A stretch of 64,000 bases of DNA from Endomychus coccineus (taxonomy: Eukaryota; Arthropoda; Insecta; Coleoptera; Endomychidae), in contig OY294067.1 in NCBI GenBank assembly GCA_958510875.1, forward strand, positions 147,920,243-147,984,242. The letters run 5' to 3'. The translations under genes were made by a program, and so were the position numbers. Below are positions 31,856 through 44,285 of this stretch, in pieces. The notes under the pieces were generated by a model. It was not told the DNA's origin, made no database searches, and saw nothing but the letters and a program-made list of their open reading frames with translations. Each line of letters begins with the position of its first letter. The stretch's first letter is position 1.

Positions 31856-34650
31856 TACTAACTATGCAGTGTATGGCCTGCTTTAAGTTATATTTCAATT
31901 TGATAACACATAGATTGGAATGTCTGTAAAAAATTCGGTTTTGTGTTTATCTGATTAAATTGAATTCGTATAAGATGATTGGTTTCCTATATATTTGTAG
32001 ATTATTATATGTAATTGTTGTTTATTAGTTCCATTTGGAAAATTCGCATAAAAATATTGTAAAACTTACATTTCTCACATAATTGCAGTTTGCAAGGTAT
32101 AAATTATAAATTAATCTGACTAGATTTACGTAATAAATTTATGCATATAATCACCACTAACTGAATATCACACCAACGTAGAGAACAATTTATTTTTGCT
32201 ACTGATCATCTAAAACAACTAGAAACTTTACAGAAATAATAGTGACCTTCTTTTTATGGAGTCGAAAAAACTTGATGTGCGACAACTTTATGCTCAGGCA
32301 ATATTACTTTATGAACATAAAAATAAAAAAGTATTTCGTATAATCTACATACTTATAATACCAGAAATAAGAATCTCACAACAGAAAAAAAAGAGTTATC
32401 GAAACAATAGGTGAGAGGTATCACGCATATATAAGCTCCTAGATTGTATGACTTGATATCTTCGGAATTCATATATATATACAATTCAATAGATACAAAC
32501 GGAATATTAAGGCCTGACTGTATAGCACACCAAGAACCGTGATGAACCAGGAAATTGACAAAAAAAAATCTTATGTGTAAAATCTAAACTCAAATATTGA
32601 ATAAAAATCAAAATGTACATAATAGTTATCTGAAAATAGTCTACAGAATCCTCGGCAAATTAGAAGTTTCATGTTCTTCCCTTTACAGGAATAAAATGTC
32701 TTCACATAACATTTATAAAAACAATATGTGGCACTGTCACTCATATTTCCAAAAGGTTAACATAAACAATCATCTGAGTTAAGAAACAATTAATCTTTAA
32801 CATCAAGGTAGGATTCAGAATAATATTCGCCAAGTGTGTTTACAACAAACAATGCCATGTGTGACAGATTACATGTGAGATATATCTATCATGTAAATTT
32901 GGACTTGGTTTCATTTTCCCCTCTTGAATACAATCAAGAAATCATGAAAAATTTCGAAAGAAAAGGGAGACCTTTGACTCAACAATAACCTGTATCAAAT
33001 CACAACTCGGCTTATCTCATTTTATTTCCATGTTCATTTTGAGAATGTCACATCTGTAAGGATTCTAATTTGTTTTGATGAATATATCGAAGAATTGTTT
33101 TTTCAATATTTCATCTGTTTGGAATCATCATAATACAAATAAAGTGTCTCCAAAAATGTCCAGCAGATGATGAATTAATCCATGAATAAAACGACTGAAT
33201 AGATTGGCAGATATTATAGGTACGTTGGCACTATGTTTTCCAAAATGGAAATTGTGCTTGATTTAAATTATTCTCACCCAAACCCTTTCCACTCGCAACT
33301 GAACCAGTTATGAACGCGGAGAATATTCTGATCCAAATTAAATGTTTTTAGATAAAACGAAATATATTATGTCATGAATTAAAAATAACTACATGCGTGA
33401 CATTGCAGCAATATAGCTAATATTTCACGATATTCAGGAATAATGAAAACATGTTTCAAGTTATCCATCAAAATATTTCCGCTGTATAAATTTAAATTCG
33501 ACCAAAATGACCTTTCAATTCGAATCACTCATTCACGATGCATGGCCTTGCCAGTTAAACCACAATTACGGGAATTAATTTTTAAGCTGCGTATTACGTT
33601 GTATCAAAAATTGTGAGAAGGTAACTGAAATGAAATATTGTAAATAGACAATTAAGAATTGGAACAAAACTATCTGATCTATATGAACTAGAACAATATC
33701 CCTGATAAAAGCACTTTGTCCATTTTCAATAGATTCTCGTTGACATAATTATTCAAGAACGTCTCAGAAGGAACTACGAGCACATATTAGGCATCCTTGA
33801 AATTTCGGCACAGCATTGTAATTACCAGGTGTATTCGTTGACCTTGAATATAGTAGCCTACCTAATGGTAAGAGCTTGTTGCCAGAATTACTATTATTTC
33901 CCATTTTATGAACTCATTTATAGTTGCTACATACATTGTCAAGTTTATGAGAACAAATTCAAATAGTCTGGAGAGAATAGGATTAATTTTTTAATGATTC
34001 ATAAGAGCTTATAACTTGCTCCTGACCAAAAATCGAATTATTCATAACTTTCTATTTTTCAGTAACTTCATACTTCTCCAAATTTATCAAAAAATCCTCT
34101 AGGGTCGATGAAAACGAATATTGTTCAATTCTGCTATCAATAATTTTTGAGATTTTAGCAATTTATATTTCTATTCGTTCCTCATCAATGGCGGCTGGGA
34201 ACCCTCAATTATGGTGAGGCAGAATTCTGAATCTGCGTTATTTATAATGTGAATTCATAAGGGGCCTGAGATACACAGCCTGGTTTTTCTTTGCTGGTGA
34301 GCTTTAGTACTTGATACTATTTCTAATCTTGAATTATGTTTTTTCAGATGTTTGAAATAACATAATGCCAGACAACGCTATATACGGAGGGATGCTCTAA
34401 CCAGTCAGTTGAAAATTCATCAACTATTTTGTGAGATTGTTACAAAATAATAATCACAGATTGATACTTATTAGGTAGTAGGCCGAGCATGATTCTTGAT
34501 TTGTATCAGTACCGAAAAACTTCTATACACAGAGGTGGACGTTACTGCCAAAATTACTGATGTGCAAAGAAGTTGATGTTCTGCAGTATGCTGATATTTC
34601 CTCATCGTAAAACCAATTCAATCTCTAATTTATCAGCAATGATAATTTAT
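31856..34650. other. No recognisable gene
   Basis: About 2.8 kb of AT-rich DNA with only short chance frames (for example 32597-32782). I see no TIRs, tRNA, tandem array or coding motif. Confidence 0.55.
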
Positions 34651-34654
34651 TTAA

Positions 34655-37139
34655 CCTTCTTAAACCCGTGGTCAAGAACTTACATTAAATACCTAGTGGG
34701 GTGCAAATGTACCCAAACATTTTTTGGGCTTATTATTATTCTTTTATTCTTATAATTGCGGAATATTCAAAATAAAACACATTCTGCTTCTAAAAAATAT
34801 GTTTTTACATAAAAAAGTTGTAAGCATTGATAATGAGTAAACACATTTTGGAAAAATAATATGAAATGATTAGATATAATAAGAACAAAAATAATCATGA
34901 AAAAAGAACAATAGTTTTAGTGAAATTTTAAATAATGATTTAATTATCATACTTGTTAAGAACTGTTATATTTTATTAATGTTCTGCACATACGAACTGA
35001 TTAAACCGAATACAAAATTTTCGAGATTTCCTGTCTTTATGTCTGTCGCATAAGAAGCATCGCTGCTGTCTGCCAATAACGGGAACAGGTTGTTCGTTCC
35101 TTACGTTCAATTCTGGCAAAATAGTTAACATGGATTGTTTTATATTGGAATGTAACGACATTTTGGTATCTACGGTTTATGTTTTTCCTAATTAATTCTT
35201 GGCTCAACCCCAACGAAAACATTTGTCTCCTATCCAAACGATTTATTTTCCAATCTAGATTTTTCAACATCCAAGGTTTATAGGCGTTGATGCCACCAAT
35301 GTTCAGCAGATGGAAAAATATTGCCATTGGCCACCGATTACTTTTTCTTTGTGTCATCAATTCCTTTGCCAATTTATCTGTTGTATCCACTGCACCCTTT
35401 GTATTATTGTATTGTAAGATAATGTCTGGTTTGTAACTAGTTTCCTCTCCACTCATTTTGTCATCGTTATGTTCTGTCGATAGAAGAATAACTGCCGCAT
35501 TTTTTTTTGGTACGTAGAAAACTGAGATCTTATCTTCCATAAAAGCAAACATGGTTGGAAATTCCTTTCTATATCTTGCTGGAAGTAGTTCTTTTGGAAT
35601 ATAAGGTTTATTTTTACGCAATGTAACACACAAGGTGAGGTTTTCATCTGAAAGCTTATTGGCTAGCTCAATACTGGTAAAAAAGTTATGAGTAGTTATT
35701 TCATATCCTGTAGATACATGGTTTACCAAGTCAATCACTACCCTTTGACCTTGGCCTTTCTCTGGTTTGTGAACTACTTTACCTAAATAAGGTTGCATAT
35801 GTACTGTATATGCCGAATTACAATCAGCCAAAACCCAAATTTTTAAGCCGTACTTGTCCGGCTCACTCTTTATGTAAACCCGAGAAGGAGCCTCGCCTCG
35901 GAATGGGACTAACTGCTCATCCACGTACAAGTGTCCAAATGGACTTAAGGAATTCTTGCAATTTGATACAAAACCATCAAAGACATCTCTGATTAGGGCA
36001 AATCTATCGGTGCGTTTTCTTTCTTCTCTTGTTTCAAAATTGTCGAATCTTAGAAAGCACATAATCTATTGCAATCTGTTGCGAGACAAGGCAGATGATA
36101 CTAGAGGCTGACATAAAGTTGGTTGTTGGCTCTGTAGTACATATACTGGCTCTTCCGCATCGTGCCAGGTTCCAAAAATAATAAGCAGACCAATAAATGT
36201 TTCCAGCTCTTCTTGCAGAAAAGGAGAAAATGCCTTCTCATTTTTTGCATAATATGATTCGGCTTTTCTATTCGTCTCCGATAAGATCACATCCATAATA
36301 TCTTGTGAAAAAATTAGTTCAAAAGCTTCTTTTATGATGGAAAATTGGGAACTATACCTAGTCAAACTTGTTAGAACCTTTTGAATATTACATTTTCTTC
36401 TCTTCATCCTCGCAGTAAGTGAAACTTTTGCCCACACACTACCATCTTTAGAAGAATAAGTTGGATGATCTGTATCAACTTATACTGACGGGCCTAGTTC
36501 ATCTGTAGAATCTTTCGACTCATTTTCACTATTACTAACTTGCAAAACGTCATTTATCTCATTAGTTTCAGTCACTAAGTCAGTCCCTTCAATATCACTT
36601 GAGCCATCTTCTAGTGCTAAGTTATTGAAATAACTATCCTACTCTTCCTTCCTAGTGTCGCCAATAGTTCTTCGTCAGTTGGCTTATTTTCATTTCGAAA
36701 CTTTCGTGGTTCACTCATTTTTATAGGCGCGTACTCGACGACTCACTTTAAACGTGATTAAACACAACAAAATTATGAGATAAATACGTGCACAACGTCG
36801 CTATCAAATATATTGGGAATCCCCGAGAGCGTTGACGCCAAGAAACGGGGAATCCCCTTCGTTTGAACGATTTGGGGTTTAATTGTATCCCATTTATTTT
36901 CAACGTATGCGAAATCTATACCTATCGTTACATACCGAGCGATGTGCCGCTGGACCCCAAGGAACAAAACTATTTATAATTAGTTACAATAAAAATCTAT
37001 TTATTCAAATTTTTTTTTTATCACTTTAGAAACATGTTTCAGAAACCTAGCCCGAAGGAAATTAAGTGAAAAAAAATTGAAAATATCCCCAAAAACTCAT
37101 GTCTGGGGTGCAACTGTACCCCGCTCGGGTTTACGAAGG
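34655..37139 (-). mobile_element. piggyBac-family transposon with both ends
   Basis: The left end begins CCTTCTTAAACCCG directly after TTAA (34651-34654). The right end is its inverse, CGGGTTTACGAAGG, followed by TTAT (37140-37143), one base from TTAA. An inner pair of inverted matches, gggGTGCAAATGTACCC (about 34698-34713) and GGGGTGCAACTGTACCCC (about 37105-37122), lies subterminally. Length is 2485 bp, normal for the family, and the single - strand gene fills it. Confidence 0.92.
34976..36720 (-). pseudogene. piggyBac transposase, two frameshifts and a catalytic change
   Basis: The acidic N-terminus (36450-36720) is broken. The frame 36066-36437 has TSLTRYSSQF and FIGLLIIFGTW. A frameshift near 36064 leads to 35037-36062, holding YVDEQLVPFRG (first catalytic Asp), STGYEITTHNFFTS, and NNTKGAVDTTDKL (third Asp). 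The second motif is normally T-x-DN-x-FTS; His replaces the catalytic Asp. A second frameshift near 35090 leads to the Cys-rich C-terminus at 34976-35161 (RCFLCDRHKDRKSRKFC), a RING/CRD-type zinc domain. The enzyme would cut and paste at TTAA; this copy is dead. Confidence 0.92.
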
Positions 37140-37474
37140 TTATTAATTCATCCGAGAGAATTCTGCGTGAATTGGAAATTTCGGAATATTTAATGAATAG
37201 GAAAAATTAAATTTCCCCACCTTTGAAAATAGATTCATTTGCATACATAATTATGATATCCAAGATTTTAGAAAATATCTGGCGCAGTTGCTTTTTGTCA
37301 GGAAGTTTTCCGACTTTTTTCTCTGTCTTATCTTTATTTAACGTATCATTTTTCACTGTGAACTAGCACAGGAAATCACGTATTTCCCAATGGATCGAGA
37401 TATTCCATTTTGCACTCAAATGTGTGTAAAATTAAATATTCAGAACTTATTCAATCATAGGCAGCTGTGACAAT

Positions 37475-37697
37475 CATAGTCAAAGTATAGAAGGTCTGTT
37501 GGAGCCTCCCTTTTACTCTTTTTAAAATTCGAGTGCAAGCTGATTGGTTGTTTATTCCGTTCATTTAATGTTATTGACGACGACATAATATGATGTTGTT
37601 ACCTGCCAGCAATGTGATTGGAGGAGGCAGGTGACGTCACCTAGCGCGAGAAACGATGGTAGGGAGGCTCCAACAAACTTTCTATACTTTGATTATG
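37475..37697. mobile_element. MITE copy 2, perfect 8-bp TSD
   Basis: A 223-bp relative of the element at 5285-5527. It starts CATAGTCAAAGTATAGAAGG and ends CTATACTTTGATTATG, with TIRs continuing as ggagcctccc/gggaggctcc. The 8-bp flank gtgacaat occurs on both sides (37467-37474 and 37698-37705). The interior matches copy 1 over most of its length, with deletions. GTGACAAT fits the hAT-type nTnnnnAn target pattern. Confidence 0.93.
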
Positions 37698-37984
37698 GTG
37701 ACAATGACAAACCTGGAAATAAATTGATGGCGACTTCCACTATACTACTAATTAATTTCGAATGAGAAATATACTAACTGTTCGTTCTAATTGTACAATA
37801 TACTTAGTAAATTGGATTAACTCGATATAAGGAGCATCTTGAAACACAAGACAATATAATGTCATTCAATTGTAATTGTTGAGTATATGTGTTGAAAATT
37901 TCGTATCAGACACAGCTCAGTGCAAAATCAAATATTTCGAACTAGTGGGAAATTGTCGTTGACATACACAGTTTTGGTTTGTTC

Positions 37985-38080
37985 ATCGAGGAGGACGTCC
38001 GGCCTATTTGCTTGTATGAACCTGACGGTCGGAAACGGGTAATTTTAGACATCTGGCATCTTTCGTTTCCGAGAATGGAC
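37985..38080. repeat. Repeat shared with 40592-40690
   Basis: Two ~95-bp blocks match in the same orientation: ggaggac, ggcctatttgcttg, tgaacctg, aacgggtaatt, atctggcat and tttcg. The right copy lies beside a tRNA-like sequence. The intervening 38100-40580 contains no recognised gene; 38400-39100 has loose repeats around acatacagac/gacggacac. Confidence 0.65.
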
Positions 38081-38399
38081 TGAATATCTCCTGGCATATA
38101 AATGTAACACCGGCTCTTGGTCTATTCCGTACGAGTCCGTTAGAAGGTAGCACAGCAACCGTAGTCGTTGGTTGACAAGCCGAGCGTTTCGATGTTTCGG
38201 TGAACCGTGTATCACCGGCTCGTCAATATGCCGCGTGATCATAAGATCTTGCTTTGCAGCATTTATCTGGGCTTTCAGGCTAGAAGGTTGATCATCTATT
38301 CTCATAGGAACTTACAGACAGCAGACGTGTATTGATTATATTTCCTGAGGAGCTCTTTTTCAAACGTTAAAAAGTATAATTAATTACTACCAAATTTGG

Positions 38400-39110
38400 T
38401 TTCAAGCAGAAACAGATGGGGATACATAAATATACAAATATTGATCTAATTTCCGGCATACAAACAGGTGGACAGATGATTCTATTTCGATTTTCGGGAC
38501 TGAATTTGAATCATTATGTATTACGTGAAGTTCATTAAGAAAATCATTAATGAGTTTAAACATCGTCAGAATACAATTTTCCTATGGTCTATTTATATTC
38601 TTTTTTATCAGAAGCATCTTAATGTTCATAGAAACATGCATACAGATTACAGAGGGACATAACGATAAACAGATTTTCCCAATTTCATTTCTATGGAAAC
38701 ACATACAGATATACGGACAGCCGTTCACACGCAAATAATCAATCGCAATTGAATATCTTCATAAATGATCTGAATTAGTTTTGTTTTCTTCGCCGACAGA
38801 CGAAAAGTTATAAAGATGAACAGATTTCACAGTTTAATTAACATTTAAACATATACAGACCGACGGACACGCGGATCGTATATCTGTTTAAATATTTTTC
38901 ATTCCCTTGGAGACATATAGATGACGGACACATGAAAATTTATAATTTTCCGATAACATTTCTATGAGAACACATCCAGACAGACCGCCATGAGAAAAGT
39001 CTTTGGTTTTGGATATTCAATCAATTTAAATGGTATTTTTGCGGAAGCAACAGACGGGCATATGAAAACTTATGATAAACAGTTCAAGTTTGTTTCCCAA
39101 CCATCGAGAA
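38400..39110. repeat. Degenerate interspersed repeats (cagacggacac, tttctatggaaacac)
   Basis: The phrases aatttcatttctatggaaacacatacagatatacgg, cagaccgacggacacgc, agatgacggacac and acatttctatgagaacacatccagac recur roughly every 100-180 bp. This indicates a decayed tandem array of a unit mixing an A/T-rich part with a gac-rich part. No coding potential. Confidence 0.45.
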
Positions 39111-40810
39111 GTGTCTGACCAGTCTTCATTACGTCTATATAGATAAAACCACTTTTATAATTTTGCAACCATTGTTATTTCACTTCATCTCATTCATGAG
39201 TTGATGAATTGAGCTAGCTGGTTATCTGGGTCATCCAGGATGACTTTGAGAATGAAGGTTGAACCTTACAGTGACATTATAGAGGATTACGAAAACAGTA
39301 ATAAAGGATTAGTGTTTACTCTTGATAATAGGAAAAAGTAAGCTAGAATTTGAACCATTCAAGTTGTGTCAAAAAAATACTGAACATGAGAGATTTTTAC
39401 AACTTGGAGGAAAAATACAATCTGAAATGTTCACAACCAGACCCAGTTTCCCCCACAGTTTTTGGGCAGGTTATGTTCAAATCACTATACGGAATCACAA
39501 ACCACGAAACTCTGCAGTTTAATGGGACTGATACGAAGTCCCCGGAGCCTCTTCTATGCTGCAATCAATATGGATTATGGTACATTTGTAAATTCAGCAG
39601 AAGATTGGGATGAATAATTCACAGTCGTGGAATTAAAGCTACATTTTCATTCAAACGGGATATTTGTTCGGAAAACAAAAATATAAAGGCAACTGGCATG
39701 TGCTTTTAATAGAAATATAAATCTGCATAACACGTAATCGTGAAATATTTCCAGTGCGTGACAAACGTGAAATACGTTGTATCCTGTAATTGTAACGCCA
39801 TTACCATATTAATGATCCATTAAAATTTGATTGTTGCAACCAGTTTTACAGTGATTTTCTACGAAGTTCATCGGTTTTATAGTCTATTCGTCCAAAACAT
39901 AATTTCCCTGCATTCATTTGAAGAGCTTAATAATAATGATAAATGAAGCTGAATCATAATAACTAGTCAAAAAACGCGAAGCTGAGGCGCAGTAATAGCA
40001 GATTCCACTTGGGAGAAATTTGAGCTACCTTGGTCAGAGATCACTAGGTAGCTGAACAGAAAATATACTGGAAGTGAGTAAGAAACAGTTATTCGAACAC
40101 ATTATATTATAGTCTATGTAACATTGAAATTTTATTCAAATTATCTATATAGTCTATTTTACAACTCTTATATGACACCTGCTGTCAGATCGAATTTACA
40201 TACCAAGGTATGTTGTGAGTAGATAGCATTACTGCCGCAGATGCCAGCTTGACGACATCTAAATATATTATGAATCATAACATCCGTAGTTTGTTCAATA
40301 GTTTATCGGTTTCAGAGAATGAAGACGTTAATAATGAATATTATTTTTTTCTTACCAGAAAGAAACAAAAGTCTGTGCCTAGTTCTTACAGGCCGGAATG
40401 ATCTTCAAGATTGAATGCAGCGAAGACCGAATTCCGCCCAAAACACCGATGATCAGAACCACTAATACCTTGTGGCCTGGGTTGAGCGCGCGGAGCTCGA
40501 ACAGGAGCTCTTAATAGCTTGTCCATTCTTCCTCCTCTTCCAAGATTATGTGACTCTCTGCCGGAGCAGAGGATCCAATGACTTGGTTTATCAGGGAGGA
40601 CAACGTCAGGCCTATTTGCTTGGATGAACCTGCAGGTCGTAAACGGGTAATTCCAGTAGATCTGGCATTTTTGGTTTCGAAAACGGACTTCAAAGTTTCT
40701 TTGCCTAATTGGCCAAATTTTCGTAAGAGATATAGAATTAAATTTTCTGAGTTATGAAGATAACTTAGATAATTCAACATAGGATTAAAAAGATGAATAA
40801 ACGTGAAAGA

Positions 40811-40889
40811 TTGAACTCTAGGCGGGATTCGAACCCACATTACTGGATTTCTAGTCCAGGGTGTTTACCAATTACACCACTTTGGTCCC
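40811..40889 (-). tRNA. tRNA-like sequence, AGA anticodon loop, probably SINE-derived
   Basis: On - it reads gggaccaaagtggtgtaatt (acceptor start and A box), an anticodon arm ctgga-ctAGAaa-tccag, and the B box/T arm gtggg-ttcgaat-cccgc. The anticodon would be AGA (Ser), but there is no long variable arm as in tRNA-Ser, and the 5' and 3' acceptor strands do not pair. Decayed relatives lie at 47755-47775 and 48155-48195. It is therefore better read as the tRNA-derived head of a repeat than as a functional tRNA gene. Confidence 0.6.
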
Positions 40890-42362
40890 GTTAGATCTTA
40901 TATTTTTGTAAATATAAACCTCTGAAAGGATAGTAGATCATTGATGAACACAATGCGGTTCGATGATCTACCATAGATCAACTATTCACGCATACCAAAA
41001 AAACATAACATAAACATAAATACGTACATAATATAAACATAAATAAGTACATACATTTTTATATCTTTGCCATTTTTTATTTTTCAATTTTGGGTCTGAA
41101 TTTTGTGAATAATTGATAAGTCTTATCCACATATTTCTGTGCAATCTCTATATTAAATTTACTGAAACATTTTTGGATTTGTTCTGAAATTTTAGGAATG
41201 TATGGAATCGATACATATTTAGATTTTTTCTCCCCGTTTTGATTTTTTTTTCAATTTGTTTGAATTGTTATAAATACTCTTCTTTTCATAATAGGTTTAG
41301 AATTTCGAAACTTTTTCAATTTCTTCAAATTTTTTGTTCTATATCCAGAGTTTGAGAGAATGATAGCTCTATCGGTTAAATTGTTTACAACTTTTTTTTT
41401 ATATGTGATTGGGCAGTTTGATTCATAATTTGAGTGCCTTTGGGACCAAATATCTTTAGTGTACCAATTTGTTGTAAATTTTCTATTTTTGTTATCATAT
41501 TTTATCGTTAAGTCAAGAAAATTTATTTCTTTTTCTTGCTCTTCTTCTAATATAAATTAAGGTTTTGGGTGATAAGCCTTGAATTTTTCTGAATTATTGA
41601 ATTTCATCTCCTGGAAGAGACCTTAAGTAATAATCAACAAAGCGTTTGAAAAATGGAGGTGTATAACTTAATGAGTTTATTACTTTCAGTTGTAATTTCT
41701 CCATAACTAAATTTGCAATTGTAGCAATTAACGGTGAAAGCATTGCGATTCCTAAAATCTGAGAATAAAATGATTGGTTACTAAGTAAAATATGTTGAAT
41801 TTAAAATCAAATCTACTCCTTTTGTGAATTCATTCTTTGTTAGTAGTATATATTCTTGTATATATTGCCGTTTTTCATTCATACATCAGTGGCGGCTCTT
41901 CAAACGAGGCTAAGGAGGCTCAACCTCCTCACCAATTTATCATAATGATCATTCTCCATTTTATTCCCTGTTTCTCTGATACTACTTTGAATTTAACAAT
42001 TAATTCCCCGTTCTCATAGTTATTTTTAATCTGGCAACAGTGGCCAGAGGATAGATTCTCTATATATCTCAAACGCAGAATACGTGTGGTCAACACAGTT
42101 GCCGTTTTTCCTACCAGTTCAATTGCCAAATACGGTAAAACAGCGAATATAGCAACACTCTATGTAGGCTAGCTTCTCGTACGCACTCGGTCGGTCGTAT
42201 GAATACGATTACTTGCCGCCGCTGCAAACTGCGACACGTGCTCTGTCAGTTGTTGTTTTTGTTTCGCGATGCGATGGAAGGTTAACTTATAATTTATCTG
42301 TTCGGTGAGTTATTAACAAAGAGTTCTTTGGTTATTGGACGTTGAAATGAGTAGAGATTTAG

Positions 42363-43043
42363 TTGCTGAAAAGATTAGTGATGACAGGTATGTTTCAAAA
42401 TCGATTATTTGATACTGATAATTGTGAAAAATATTTATGGTTATCGGGATCTGAGGTACACAATAAATTATATTGCTGGTATTGCTTGCTATTTACATCT
42501 GATAAAACTTCATGTTGGGGGCACTCGGGTTATGATGATTTGAAAAATGTAGCTCGTGGTATAGACAGACATGAAAAATCGCAGGAACATATTACATCGT
42601 GTATTAAGTTTAAATTAACCGGTGAACAGAATATTGTTGAAGGAGGAAAACATATAATTTGGTAGACAAGAAACTACATTATAAACACTTTGTTTATGAA
42701 ATCTTAGATACCATTAAAGGTCAAATTGAGATTCGATTTTCCGATTTACATGAATTGAAGTTCTTTGTATAACTTTGTTCTAAAATACCATCCATTTTTT
42801 GATAAAATAGCACTGCCCAATGAATTATGCGTTATATACTCGGATAAAGATATCTTAGGCCAGTACGACATTCACGCCGATATGATTAAATATATGATAG
42901 ACAATGATTTGCAACAAGTTTTACCTCAGTTTTATAAACTACTTTGTTTGACAGTCACCATTCCTGTCACGTCGGCATCGGTGAAGACATCATTTTCTAC
43001 TCTCAAACGAATTAAAACTTACATGCGATCATGCGAAATATAA
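42363..43043 (+). pseudogene. hAT transposase (TTF/ZMYM1-like), internally deleted
   Basis: The N-piece (42363-42665) reads NCEKYLWLSGSEVHNKLYCW, YCLLFTSDK and LKNVARGIDRHEKSQEH, which is the TTF-type zinc finger of ZMYM1-like hAT transposases (C-W-Y-C then H-x-x-x-x-H). The C-piece (42765-43043) has LCLTVTIPVTSASVKTSFS followed by TLKRIKTYMR, the hAT dimerisation motif (IPVTSASAERSFS-L-K-R-IK-x-x-R). About 400 residues between them, including the catalytic DDE core, are missing, so this is a non-autonomous derivative. Confidence 0.88.
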
Positions 43044-43227
43044 TGGGCCAAAATCGGTAATGAAATGTTAGTTTGATATCTATTGAAAAAGATTTAGTAA
43101 AACACTTAAAACAAAACGATATATTTTATGATAATATTATTGTAATAAAGATTCTCGACCCAGGTATGAATTATATATAAATTCTCGGGAAATAGGTCAC
43201 AATAACACTTATGGTTTCTATTTTCTT

Positions 43228-43269
43228 GTCTTTACGTAGGTTTCGGTCTCACGACCATCATCAGAAGAC
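43228..43269 (-). ncRNA. Hammerhead-ribozyme-like motif, PLE end (-)
   Basis: On - the core CTGATGA is intact. It is followed by one extra T, stem-loop II ggtc-gtga-gacc (GNRA-type loop), GAAAC, the short stem III region ctacgt, and the closing stem I gtctt/aagac. The extra base between CTGATGA and stem II would be a bulge. The pattern matches the hammerhead motifs known from PLE terminal repeats. Confidence 0.7.
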
Positions 43270-43458
43270 TTATTATGTCTAAAACTTTATTACTTAAAAC
43301 TAACAACAGAAACACGATTAAACGAAATTGTATGCAATTTCGTTTAATCGTGTTTCTGTTCGTTTCGGCGACGTGGGCATTTTAATTGAAATCGGTGCGA
43401 TTAGGACGCTTTGTGTAATACAATTAGTTTTAAGTAATCAAGTCTTAGACAAAATAAG

Positions 43459-43500
43459 TCTTCTGATGATGATCGTGAGACCGAAACGTACGTAAAGACA
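43459..43500 (+). ncRNA. Hammerhead-ribozyme-like motif, PLE end (+)
   Basis: It has gtctt, CTGATGA, tgatc-gtga-gacc (one mismatch in stem II), GAAAC, gtacg (CG-UA-CG stem III) and TA before aagac. It is 42 nt, the same length as the other two copies. Predicted cleavage follows the GTA. It is oriented opposite to the copy at 43228-43269, across the central palindrome. Confidence 0.7.
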
Positions 43501-44285
43501 AGAAAAATATAAAGCATAAGTGTTATTGTGACCTATTTCCCGAGAATTTATATATAAAAGATAATATTATTGATCATTTTTCGCAAACTAAAGACCGTAG
43601 AGATCCGTTAATATATAAAAAAAAATATTAAGAGTGATAAAAAAAACAAAATATGAAAAATTTCAAAAAAAAAATTTATCAAAAATTAAAAAAAAAAATT
43701 AAAAACAAAAAACGAACAAAAAATTGTTTGCCAAGAGAAACTCCATACCTTCACGTTGGTTCTTGCTGGGCAACAATTAATTTTGTCACTAAAGTAGCTG
43801 GTACGGTCGCTGTGCAAAGGTTAAATTAATTGGCTGAATAGAGTATATTTTTACAAGAACGTTTATGTCCAGCCTCCTCTCTTAAAAAGTTCACGAGCCG
43901 CCACTGTCATACATTGTATTGCCAAATTAACGGGTATATTAGTGAGAAGAGAAATGACATGAAGAGAAATTAAAAGATAATTTTGAGAGATTATAAGGTT
44001 TTTTATGAATGAACAAAAGAGCCATAAGACCTTGATATAGAAATTATCATTATTTAAACATACATATTCTATTCGCAAATCCTAAATTCTTGTATATCTG
44101 ATTCATTTTCAAAATTAAATCATATAAACAATAAAATTGAAAACCAAAGAATAAAAATCACAAATAACTATAGCTATCAATTCTGTATATCTTTCTCCTT
44201 GGAAGAAACCATAAAGTTCGGAAAGAGTTTCAATAAAATAAAGACAAAGCATATGGAAAAAGTAGCCATTCTTATCACTTATCAG

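Larger units (their letters stand above)
43143..43560. mobile_element. Fold-back pair of Penelope terminal repeats inside hAT 1
   Basis: 43169-43212 (ttctcgggaaataggtcaca...) and 43520-43558 are inverted copies of the PLE terminal sequence also found at 13500-13545. They point away from a central 26-bp perfect palindrome arm pair (43305-43330 and 43335-43360, spacer tatg). The flanks gataatattattg at about 43129-43142 and 43559-43572 look like a target duplication. This is a head-to-head arrangement of two PLE ends with no coding body. Confidence 0.8.
41887..43906 (+). mobile_element. hAT transposon 1 (TIR CAGTGGCGGCTC, TSD tcatacat)
   Basis: The left end is CAGTGGCGGCTC, the right end GAGCCGCCACTG, and both are flanked by tcatacat (41879-41886 and 43907-43914), a perfect 8-bp duplication. 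The total is 2020 bp, including a later insertion at about 43143-43558. The target was a Penelope-like RT on the - strand. The transposase is internally deleted. Confidence 0.95.
41080..44090 (-). pseudogene. Penelope-like element copy, - strand, split by a hAT
   Basis: Reading on -: FCSFIKNLIISQNYLLISLH and SLLTNIPVNLAIQCM (43920-44040) come first, then the hAT 41887-43906. Next come KNEFTKGVDLILNST, IATIANLVMEKLQLKVIN and FFKRFVDYYLRSLPGDEIQ (41620-41850; the YVDD box is YVDYY-like here), then ISIPYIPKISEQIQKCFSK (41130-41230). No GIY-YIG domain follows; the frame stops near 41095 and the sequence then passes to the tRNA-containing repeat. It is a close relative of the + strand copy at 46600-47760. 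Confidence 0.82.

Noticed and set aside
38045..38305. 86-codon - strand open frame
   Set aside because: It overlaps a repeat shared with 40592-40690 and shows no recognisable motif.
40811..40889. Functional tRNA-Ser(AGA) gene
   Set aside because: There is no long variable arm and the acceptor strands do not pair; copies occur with the PLE repeats.
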